5,298 nucleotides of DNA. It comes from an uncultured Phycisphaerales bacterium. GTDB lineage: Bacteria > Planctomycetota > Phycisphaerae > Sedimentisphaerales > Anaerobacaceae. The notes under the pieces are model-generated. The model did no database searches. It was given only the letters and a program-made list of their open reading frames with translations, and had not been told where the DNA came from. Shown here in pieces: positions 1 to 5,298 of the stretch. Both the position numbers and the translations under genes were made by a program. Location of the stretch: positions 1 through 5,298 of the forward strand of contig CALMMH010000823.1 in NCBI GenBank assembly GCA_937868145.1, given 5' to 3'. Each line of letters starts with the position of its first letter. Within the stretch, counting starts at the first letter, position 1.

Positions 1-2
1 TT

Positions 3-533
3 CTGGACTTCTGGAATGCCTGGTTCTCGCGATATGAGGACTATGGGGCGTTCAACCGGAGCTTCTGGGACCACGAAATGTCCTTCAGGGCCCCGGTGTC
101 CACGCCGACGGTGGAGACGTTCGAGTCCGGGGACTTCAGTGCCTTCGCGTGGGAGCGGATCACGCCGTTGTGGACGATTGTGCCCGGGGTCGGCCGTCAG
201 GGATCGTTCTGTGCAAAGGCCGGGACCGTCGGCAACGGCCAAAACACCAAGCTGGAAGTCACGATGGACTGCGACGACGGTTACATCTGCTTCTGGGTCA
301 AGACCTCGAGCGAGCAGCCCTGGGATGTGTTGCGGTTCTTCATCGACGGCACCAGGAAGAACGAGTGGTCGGGCGAAACCGACTGGCAGCGGGTCTCCTT
401 CCCGGTGGCATGTGGGAAACGGAAGTTCACTTGGACCTATATCAAAGATGGCAGCGGCTCTCAAGGCGCCGACACGGCCTGGATCGACGACATCGAATTC
501 CCGCGATGGGAAACCGGGACGTCCGGCGAATGA
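3..533 (+). CDS. C-terminal part of a probable secreted protein ending in a beta-sandwich (adhesin/CBM-like) domain; 5' end outside window
   Basis: The reading frame is open from the left edge (first whole codon at 3) to TGA at 531-533. This gives 176 visible residues, and the true start lies upstream. The ATG at 78 is only an internal Met, because the frame before it reads as normal protein rich in Trp, Phe and Tyr. Visible residues 1-30 are aromatic-rich and unassigned. A beta-sandwich domain runs from about 38 to the end: an FESGDF opening (40-45), FWVKTSSE (97-104), FFIDG (112-116), WSG (122-124), WTYIKD (144-149) and a closing AWIDDIEFP (159-167). This pattern is typical of C-terminal jelly-roll modules attached to secreted peptidases, glycosidases and adhesins, where they bind carbohydrate or protein. 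The catalytic part, if any, is not in view, so no enzymatic role can be given. It is separated from the downstream glycosidase gene by 126 bp containing a candidate promoter, so it is probably a separate transcript. I am confident that it is coding and moderately confident of the fold. Confidence 0.8.
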   Translation: MDFWNAWFSRYEDYGAFNRSFWDHEMSFRAPVSTPTVETFESGDFSAFAWERITPLWTIVPGVGRQGSFCAKAGTVGNGQNTKLEVTMDCDDGYICFWVKTSSEQPWDVLRFFIDGTRKNEWSGETDWQRVSFPVACGKRKFTWTYIKDGSGSQGADTAWIDDIEFPRWETGTSGE

Positions 534-548
534 TCATCGAGAAATGGT

Positions 549-577
549 TTGACGCCGTGTTCGGGCGGTCGTACAAG
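549..577 (+). promoter_or_regulatory. Candidate sigma70-type promoter for the GH43-like gene
   Basis: TTGACG (549-554) is followed after exactly 17 nt by TACAAG (572-577), matching 5/6 and 4/6 of the housekeeping consensus. It lies about 80 bp before the glycosidase start at 660, in a non-coding gap. The -10 lacks the usual final T, and in GC-rich DNA such matches arise by chance. The second candidate in this window (2120-2148) has the same spacing and a similar -10 (TAGAAG), which adds some weight. Confidence 0.35.
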
Positions 578-591
578 ACATGGGTATCTGA

Positions 592-640
592 GCCGCGGGC
601 CGAAGCGGGCTGTCTGTCCCTCAAATGAGGAGCCCGCGGC
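592..640 (+). promoter_or_regulatory. 9-bp inverted repeat in the presumed 5' leader of the GH43-like gene
   Basis: GCCGCGGGC (592-600) and GCCCGCGGC (632-640) are perfect inverted copies separated by 31 nt. They sit between the candidate promoter and the start codon at 660. If transcribed, the RNA could fold into a strong GC stem ending about 20 nt before the start codon and just ahead of the ribosome-binding site. No T-run follows the right arm, so it does not look like a standard intrinsic terminator. It could be a leader structure, a protein-binding operator, or chance in GC-rich sequence. Confidence 0.35.
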
Positions 641-659
641 GGTGGTTCGGGAGACGTCC

Positions 660-1658
660 ATGAGAGTGGGCCTGATTGCATTTGTCGTGTGGCTGTCGAG
701 TTTCCCTTGCAGCGTCCTGGGCAACGAAGCGGGAACGGTGGCGCCCAAGCCGCTGTATCGCGATCCCGTCTATGATGGCGCAGCGGATCCCGTTTTGGTC
801 TGGAATCGCCAGGAGGGCAAGTGGTGGATGTTTTACACGAACCGCCGGGCCAACGCGGCCGGCTTGCCTGGCGTCTCGTGGGTCCACGGCACGCGGATCG
901 GCATTGCGGAATCCGCCGACGGCGGAGCGACATGGACGTACCGGGGGGCGGCCCAACTGCCCGTCGGGGGCGAAGGTGACACGCACTGGGCTCCGGACAT
1001 CGTTTTCCATGACGACACATACCACATGTTCCTCACATTCGTGCCGGGCACGCACGAGGACTGGTCGGGCGAGCGTCGCATCGTGCATCTGACGAGCCCG
1101 GACCTGGTGACGTGGAAGAACGCGGGACAGCTTCCCTTCGCCTCCGACCGCGTCCTGGACGCTTCGGTCCTCCAAATGGCCGACGGCACATGGCGGATGT
1201 GGTACAACGACGAGAAGGCGGGCAAGACGATCTTCCTGGCCGAGAGCCCCGATCTGACGACGTGGACCGATCGCGGCAGGGCGATCGCCGACCGAGGCGA
1301 AGGCCCCAAAGCGTTCCGCTGGCAAGGCTGTTACTGGCTGATCGTCGACCGCTGGGAGGACGGACTGGCCGTGTATCGCTCGACCGACGCGAGCAGCTGG
1401 ACGAGGCAATCCGAAGCTCTCCTGGTCGCTCCCGGCACGGGCGAGGACGACAAGGTCCATGGCGGTCACGCCGACGTCGTCGTTTCGGGGGATCGGGCGT
1501 TTCTCTTCTACTTCACCCACCCGGGCCGTCGGCCTGACGCTCCCAAGACCGACACCGAGCAGCGACGCAGCTCGATCCAGGTTGTCGAACTCCGATGCAA
1601 AGACGGCGAACTGACCTGTGACCGCGATGCCTCCACGCACATTCGCCTGACGCCGTGA
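660..1658 (+). CDS. Secreted GH43-like five-bladed beta-propeller glycosidase
   Basis: The product is 332 aa. It starts with a signal peptide: MRVG, a hydrophobic stretch at about 4-20, and likely cleavage after Gly21. There is no lipobox, so export as a soluble periplasmic or extracellular enzyme is likely. Propeller blades are marked by repeated S-x-D-...-W motifs at S85/D87/W92, S146/D148/W152, S196/D198/W202 and S241/D243/W247. The GH43 landmarks occur in order: ADPV with D43 (general base), HWAPD at 109-113, LDASV with D167 (pKa-modulating Asp), GEGP with E214 (general acid), and a late GGH motif with H270. By family knowledge these enzymes hydrolyse arabinan, xylan, galactan and related side chains by inversion. 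The substrate cannot be read here, and related propeller families such as GH32, GH117 or GH130 cannot be wholly excluded. The start at 660 is chosen because GGGAG (649-653) lies about 6 nt upstream and the signal peptide begins there. A TTG at 549 in the same frame would add 37 uncharacteristic residues. The membrane-protein gene follows after 7 nt. Confidence 0.87.
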   Translation: MRVGLIAFVVWLSSFPCSVLGNEAGTVAPKPLYRDPVYDGAADPVLVWNRQEGKWWMFYTNRRANAAGLPGVSWVHGTRIGIAESADGGATWTYRGAAQLPVGGEGDTHWAPDIVFHDDTYHMFLTFVPGTHEDWSGERRIVHLTSPDLVTWKNAGQLPFASDRVLDASVLQMADGTWRMWYNDEKAGKTIFLAESPDLTTWTDRGRAIADRGEGPKAFRWQGCYWLIVDRWEDGLAVYRSTDASSWTRQSEALLVAPGTGEDDKVHGGHADVVVSGDRAFLFYFTHPGRRPDAPKTDTEQRRSSIQVVELRCKDGELTCDRDASTHIRLTP

Positions 1659-1665
1659 GGGCCTG

Positions 1666-2076
1666 ATGGTCGAGATCCTGAATCGAATCGCCCGATTTCA
1701 GCCAACTCCGCGACGATTCCTTCTGGCTTTGGCGATGGGTTATCTCTTGGTTGAGGCCCCCATGCTCGCGTCGTGTCCTCTGTCATCCGTTTTAGCTCTG
1801 GCTTACATGTCCGTCTCATCTCTGGTTTATGGCTTGATATACTTCCCGCTCGGTTTATGTCGCGTCTTCTTCCACGATCTGAAGTCGCTCCAGGAGTGGC
1901 ATTGGTGGATACTCTCCTATGCCGGCTGGTCCGTATTTCTCGTGCTGATGGCTGCAGGCCTTCAGCATCCTCGGAGACTGCTCTTCGCCATCTTGGTTCT
2001 CTTGCTCATCATCAATGCTCTCGCTTATCCCACAACGGATATGGTGCACCATATGAAACCCTGGTTTCTCTATTGA
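1666..2076 (+). CDS. Small multi-pass membrane protein of unknown function
   Basis: This 136-aa protein is not one I recognise. Four hydrophobic segments are visible at about 18-36, 39-66, 80-98 and 104-121. They are separated by short polar turns, with basic residues at 7-17 and RR at 103-104. Positive charge at the N-terminus suggests that this end faces the cytoplasm. No catalytic or binding motif stands out; Trp/His residues cluster at 78-81 (WHWW) and HH occurs at 128-129. The gene starts 7 nt after the glycosidase stop, and a GAGGG sequence overlaps that stop, so it is probably co-transcribed and translationally close-coupled. Hand-counted lines of this gene are 45-55% GC. It uses codons such as TTA, ATA and AGA that are scarce in its neighbours, which suggests recent acquisition or relaxed selection. 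A different frame (1773-2123) overlaps it but encodes an Arg/Ser-rich shadow. The continuous hydrophobic pattern and the ribosome-binding site favour the frame given here. Confidence 0.68.
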   Translation: MVEILNRIARFQPTPRRFLLALAMGYLLVEAPMLASCPLSSVLALAYMSVSSLVYGLIYFPLGLCRVFFHDLKSLQEWHWWILSYAGWSVFLVLMAAGLQHPRRLLFAILVLLLIINALAYPTTDMVHHMKPWFLY

Positions 2077-2091
2077 CAGCAGGCAGAGAGC

Positions 2092-2131
2092 GGGGCGTGC
2101 GAGGACTCAAAAAAAGTCGTTGACACGCCCC
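2092..2131 (+). promoter_or_regulatory. 8-bp inverted repeat overlapping the -35 box; possible operator or atypical terminator
   Basis: GGGGCGTG (2092-2099) and CACGCCCC (2124-2131) are perfect inverted copies around 24 nt that include a run of seven A (2109-2115). A small inner pairing, GAC (2104-2106) with GTC (2116-2118), is also possible. The repeat begins 16 nt after the membrane-protein stop, a usual place for a terminator, but no T-run follows. The right arm covers the last two bases of TTGACA at 2120-2125, so binding at this palindrome would compete with RNA polymerase. An operator role or a terminator/promoter boundary are both open. Confidence 0.4.
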
Positions 2132-2148
2132 TGGGACGGGGGTAGAAG
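2120..2148 (+). promoter_or_regulatory. Candidate sigma70-type promoter for the epimerase/dehydrogenase genes
   Basis: A perfect TTGACA (2120-2125) is followed after exactly 17 nt by TAGAAG (2143-2148). An A7 tract at 2109-2115 lies just upstream, where an UP-like element would enhance binding. The remaining leader to the start codon at 2302 is about 145 nt. It holds no RNA element that I recognise, only a short ATACGTAT palindrome at 2236-2243. The position between two gene groups fits a promoter driving the three sugar-metabolism genes. Confidence 0.5.
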
Positions 2149-2291
2149 GGGCTTTGCGCCGGGGTCGCGGGCTCCGGCGGGTTGTTCATCGTTGGCATGG
2201 TGGCTACGAATGAGTGCAACGACACGGTCACGCACATACGTATCGACGCATCACCCCGTCTATCGCATTATCCGTCTACCCAATGATTGTC

Positions 2292-2296
2292 GAGGG
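2292..2296 (+). promoter_or_regulatory. Ribosome-binding site fixing the epimerase start
   Basis: GAGGG lies 5 nt before the ATG at 2302. An in-frame TTG at 2287 would lie upstream of this site and add five residues not seen in the family, whose members begin with an MK-I/V-G-type strand. The ATG is therefore preferred. Confidence 0.75.
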
Positions 2297-2301
2297 ATTC
2301 T

Positions 2302-3159
2302 ATGAAAATCGGATTCAACCTGTTGTTGTGGACGCCGTTTGTCACGGAGGAGCACTTCGGCCTGCTGCCCACGCTCAAGGCCACCGGCTACGACGGCGTG
2401 GAGGTCCCCTTGTTCGCGGGCGACGTTCCGCACTACCAGAACGTAGCCAAGGCCATCCGGGACAACGGCCTCAAGTGCACAACCTGCACGGTGATGCCGG
2501 ACGAGGAGCACAACGCGATCAGCGCCGATCCCAAGCATCGCCAGGGCGCCGTCGATTATCTCAAATGGGCGATCGACTGCAATGCGGCATTGGGCTCCGA
2601 GGTTCTGTGCGGGCCGATGTATCACCCTCTGGGCGGAAAATTCTTCACCGGCAAAGGCGCGACGCAGGAAGAGAAAGAGCGGGCCGCCGAGGTGTATCGC
2701 AAGGCCGGCGACTTCGCCAAACAGGCGAACCTGCAACTGGCCATCGAGTGCCTGAACCGTTTCGAGTGCTACTTCCTCAACACGCTCGACGACGGTGCGG
2801 CGGTTGTCAAGCGGGCCAACCACCCGAATGTCGGCATCATGTACGATTCCTTCCACGCCAATGTCGAAGAGAAGGACCCTGTCGGTTGCATCAAGAAGAA
2901 TATCCAGTCGATTCGGCACGTCCACATCTCCGAGAACGACCGCGGCACGCCGGGCAAGGGACATGTCCCCTTCAAGAAGATCATCAAGACCCTGCGGGCG
3001 GCAGGCTACAACGAGTGGCTGACCATCGAGGCGTTCGGGGCGAGTCTGCCCGAGTTGGCGGCGACCACCTGCGTCTGGCGGGACCTGTCGGCTAGCCCGG
3101 AAGAGTGCTATGAGTTCGGATTCAAGACGATCAAGCAGGGATGGGACGCGGCCGTATAA
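2302..3159 (+). CDS. D-tagatose 3-epimerase / D-psicose (allulose) 3-epimerase family TIM-barrel protein
   Basis: This 285-aa protein has the usual family length and the opening MKIGFNLLLWT. Family enzymes are cytoplasmic, use Mn2+ or Co2+, and epimerise ketoses, or keto-sugar derivatives, at C3 or a neighbouring carbon. Metal ligands are E149 (AIEC), D182 (YDSFH), H208 (HVHIS) and E243 (TIEAF). These equal E152, D185, H211 and E246 of Pseudomonas cichorii D-tagatose 3-epimerase with a constant shift of 3. The substrate residues E155 (LNRFE), H185 and R214 (ENDRGTPG) keep the same shift. The NRFECYFLNT and ENDRGTPGKGH blocks are hallmark motifs. E149 and E243 would be the acid/base pair. The preserved set makes an active enzyme likely, but the true substrate may be a 3-keto-glycoside or a modified sugar. 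E. coli YcjR, a homologue encoded beside Gfo/Idh/MocA dehydrogenases, works on such a compound. The gene is the first of three co-oriented sugar genes and is followed after 2 nt by a palindrome array. Confidence 0.9.
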   Translation: MKIGFNLLLWTPFVTEEHFGLLPTLKATGYDGVEVPLFAGDVPHYQNVAKAIRDNGLKCTTCTVMPDEEHNAISADPKHRQGAVDYLKWAIDCNAALGSEVLCGPMYHPLGGKFFTGKGATQEEKERAAEVYRKAGDFAKQANLQLAIECLNRFECYFLNTLDDGAAVVKRANHPNVGIMYDSFHANVEEKDPVGCIKKNIQSIRHVHISENDRGTPGKGHVPFKKIIKTLRAAGYNEWLTIEAFGASLPELAATTCVWRDLSASPEECYEFGFKTIKQGWDAAV

Positions 3160-3161
3160 CA

Positions 3162-3274
3162 AGTAGCACGGGCATCCTGCCCGTGAGTATCATGGGCGTC
3201 TCGCCCATGGAAAGGCGATGAATCCGCAGGGCCAAGATGGCCCTGCAACCCATGGGCAAGATGCCCATGCTACT
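3162..3274 (+). repeat. REPIN-like array of four GTAG-type palindromes (two forward, two inverted)
   Basis: There are four hairpins, each with a perfect stem and a 5-nt loop: 3167-3185 (stem CACGGGC), 3191-3209 (CATGGGC), 3226-3246 (GCAGGGCC) and 3251-3269 (CATGGGC). Units 1 and 2 are direct 24-nt repeats (3162-3185, 3186-3209) beginning AGTAGCA and AGTATCA. Units 3 and 4 (3226-3250, 3251-3274) are the same motif reversed, with unit 4 ending TGCTACT. The outer 21-nt ends (3162-3182 and 3254-3274) are inverted copies matching at 19 of 21 positions. GTAG directly before a hairpin is the hallmark of REP sequences moved by RAYT (REP-associated tyrosine transposase) proteins. A paired, inverted arrangement is called a REPIN. 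No T-run follows, so it is not a simple terminator. Within a transcript it may stabilise or attenuate the message. Confidence 0.85.
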
Positions 3275-3275
3275 G

Positions 3276-3281
3276 AAGGAG
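3276..3281 (+). promoter_or_regulatory. Ribosome-binding site fixing the second TIM-barrel start
   Basis: AAGGAG lies 6 nt before the ATG at 3288. The same frame stays open back through the palindrome array to an ATG at 3237. That would add 17 residues of repeat-encoded sequence (MALQPMGKMPMLLKEPK) and has no ribosome-binding site of its own. The start at 3288 is therefore the real one. Confidence 0.85.
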
Positions 3282-3287
3282 CCCAAG

Positions 3288-4325
<1,038 letters not shown>

Positions 4326-4332
4326 AAGAATC

Positions 4333-4355
4333 GGTGGGGCAAGCCCCATCCTACT
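4333..4355 (+). repeat. Degenerate single REP-like palindrome
   Basis: TGGGGC (4335-4340) and GCCCCA (4343-4348) form a tight stem, followed by TCCTACT (4349-4355). Read on the minus strand it begins AGTAGGA, keeping the GTAG head before the hairpin, so it is a diverged member of the family at 3162-3274 in the same orientation as units 3 and 4. It begins 7 nt after the stop of the second TIM-barrel gene. Confidence 0.65.
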
Positions 4356-4370
4356 GCCTTAGATCTTGAA

Positions 4371-4376
4371 TAAGGA
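4371..4376 (+). promoter_or_regulatory. Ribosome-binding site deciding between two in-frame ATGs of the dehydrogenase
   Basis: TAAGGA lies 9 nt before the ATG at 4386. An in-frame ATG at 4377 directly abuts the site, which is too close for initiation, so 4386 is preferred. CCTTA at 4357-4361 is complementary to TAAGG at 4371-4375 and could form a weak 5-bp stem masking the site. Confidence 0.55.
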
Positions 4377-4385
4377 ATGACTGCA

Positions 4386-5298
4386 ATGACCAAACAACTG
4401 AACGTCGGCATCATCGGCTACGGCTTCATGGGTCGTACGCACTCCAACGCCTACCGTCGGGTGACGAATTTCTTCGATGTGCCGTACAAGCCCGTCCTCA
4501 AAACGATCTGCGGTTTGGAGGAGAAGGAGGCGAAGGCCTTCGCCGACCGATGGGGCTTCGAATCGTACGTGACGGACTGGCGCAAGGTGATGGACGACAA
4601 GAGCATCGACGTGGTGGACATCTGCGTGCCGAACAACTACCACGCGGAACTCGCCATCGCCGCCGCCCAGGCGGGCAAGATGATCATCTGCGAGAAGCCG
4701 CTGGCGAGGACGGGCGCCGAGGCCGAGCCGATGGTGAAAGCCGTCGAGAAGGCCGGCGTGCCCAACATGGTGTCGTTCAACTATCGTCGAATTCCCGCCG
4801 TGATGATGGCCAAGCAGCTTATCGACAGCGGCCGGCTGGGACGGATCTTCCACTACCGGGCGAACTTCCTCCAGGACTGGACGATCTCGACCAAGGTCCC
4901 GCAGGGCGGTATGGGCACCTGGCGGCTGGACGTCAAGGCGGCCGGTTCCGGCGTCACAGGCGACCTGCTCGCCCACTGCATCGACACGGCCCTGTGGCAA
5001 AACGGCCCCATCACGTCCGTCTGCGCGATGACCGAGACGTTCGTGAAGGAGCGAATGAACGTCGATACGGGCAAGGTGGCGCCGGTGGGCATCGACGACG
5101 CCTGCACGTTCTTCTGCCGGTTCGGGAACGGCTCGATGGGCAACTTCGAGTCCACCCGCTACGCCCGCGGGCATAAGGCCCTCTACACGTTCGAGATCAA
5201 CGGCGAGCACGCCTCGATCGCCTGGGATCTGCACGACTTGAATCGGCTCAGCTACTTCGATCATCGCGACGAGTCCATCGTGCGTGGCTGGCGGTCGA
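4386..5298 (+). CDS. Gfo/Idh/MocA family NAD(P)-dependent sugar dehydrogenase, 3' end cut by window
   Basis: 304 residues are visible, and the frame is still open at the right edge. Family members are usually about 330-400 aa, so some 30-100 residues are missing. The N-terminal Rossmann domain has VGIIGYGFMG with GxGxxG at G11-G13-G16. DICVPNNYH lies at 78-86, and ICEKPLA at 101-107 supplies the conserved Lys104. The C-terminal alpha/beta domain holds the D-x3-H motif, D193 and H197 (GDLLAHCID), where the His is the usual catalytic residue. The family oxidises or reduces a hydroxyl/keto group on sugars, inositols or glycosides with NAD(P). Keeping both Lys104 and His197 suggests an active enzyme. 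No Tat or Sec signal is seen at the N-terminus, unlike many secreted planctomycetal paralogues, so it acts in the cytoplasm. Sixty bases with one palindrome and no promoter that I can see separate it from the TIM-barrel gene, so co-transcription is likely. The substrate is unknown. Inositol or C3-glucoside oxidation are reasonable possibilities. Confidence 0.9.
   Translation, partial: MTKQLNVGIIGYGFMGRTHSNAYRRVTNFFDVPYKPVLKTICGLEEKEAKAFADRWGFESYVTDWRKVMDDKSIDVVDICVPNNYHAELAIAAAQAGKMIICEKPLARTGAEAEPMVKAVEKAGVPNMVSFNYRRIPAVMMAKQLIDSGRLGRIFHYRANFLQDWTISTKVPQGGMGTWRLDVKAAGSGVTGDLLAHCIDTALWQNGPITSVCAMTETFVKERMNVDTGKVAPVGIDDACTFFCRFGNGSMGNFESTRYARGHKALYTFEINGEHASIAWDLHDLNRLSYFDHRDESIVRGWRS

Noticed and set aside
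549..659. TTG start adding 37 residues to the GH43-like protein
   Set aside because: It would bury the signal peptide inside the protein, and the segment overlaps the candidate promoter and leader stem. The ATG at 660 has its own ribosome-binding site.
621..1640. Long minus-strand open frame opposite the GH43-like gene
   Set aside because: It is Arg/Val/Pro-rich with no recognisable motif, lies fully antisense to a gene with clear catalytic motifs, and is the usual by-product of GC-rich coding sequence.
1773..2123. Alternative plus-strand frame overlapping the membrane-protein gene
   Set aside because: Its Ser/Arg/Leu-rich sequence shows no domain and no convincing ribosome-binding site. 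The 1666-2076 frame has regular hydrophobic segments and a GAGGG site.
2236..2243. ATACGTAT palindrome in the epimerase leader as an operator
   Set aside because: Symmetry stops at 8 bp because both flanking bases are C, and there is no second copy nearby. This is too short to support a binding site.
2214..3095. Plus-strand open frame of 293 codons overlapping the epimerase
   Set aside because: It is an Arg/Gly/His-rich shadow frame. The epimerase frame carries all family active-site residues.
3162..3274. CRISPR array or simple terminator
   Set aside because: There are only four short units in two orientations with no uniform spacers, so it is not CRISPR. No T-run follows any hairpin, so it is not a standard intrinsic terminator.
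4359..5264. Minus-strand open frame of 301 codons opposite the dehydrogenase
   Set aside because: The plus strand encodes a clear Rossmann GxGxxG and EKP motif. The reverse frame is low-complexity Arg/His/Val sequence.

Overview
This window is about 60% GC and carries only plus-strand genes. It looks like a carbohydrate-utilisation region from a free-living, saccharolytic bacterium. Three features suggest Planctomycetota (Phycisphaerae-like): a secreted five-bladed-propeller glycosidase, TIM-barrel sugar epimerases next to a Gfo/Idh/MocA dehydrogenase, and short GTAG-headed palindromes between genes. That assignment rests on gene style and is not proven by any marker gene.

Layout. (1) 3-533: the C-terminal end of a protein whose start lies outside the window. 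It ends in a beta-sandwich domain of the kind appended to secreted hydrolases and adhesins. (2) 534-659: a gap with a candidate sigma70-type promoter and a 9-bp inverted repeat in the presumed leader. (3) 660-1658: a signal-peptide-bearing GH43-like glycosidase with its catalytic Asp/Asp/Glu set visible. (4) 1666-2076: a small, unrecognised multi-pass membrane protein with lower GC and different codon use, starting 7 nt after the glycosidase stop. (5) 2077-2301: a gap with an 8-bp inverted repeat whose right arm overlaps the -35 box of a second candidate promoter. (6) 2302-3159: a D-tagatose/D-psicose 3-epimerase family protein with every metal and substrate residue that I could check. (7) 3162-3274: four 24-25-nt palindromic units arranged two forward, two reversed (REPIN-like). 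(8) 3288-4325: a second, longer TIM-barrel isomerase/epimerase-like protein of unknown reaction. (9) 4333-4355: a degenerate fifth palindrome. (10) 4386 to the right edge: an NAD(P)-dependent Gfo/Idh/MocA sugar dehydrogenase, cut off by the window.

How the genes may work together (inference). The secreted proteins on the left would bind or trim an extracellular glycan. The cytoplasmic trio on the right (epimerase, second TIM barrel, dehydrogenase) has the composition of gene sets that oxidise a sugar or glycoside, typically at C3, and then epimerise, isomerise or cleave the keto-sugar. The trio is probably one transcript from the promoter near 2120-2148, with the palindromes lying inside that transcript. 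Neither the natural substrate nor the reaction of the second TIM barrel can be read from the sequence.
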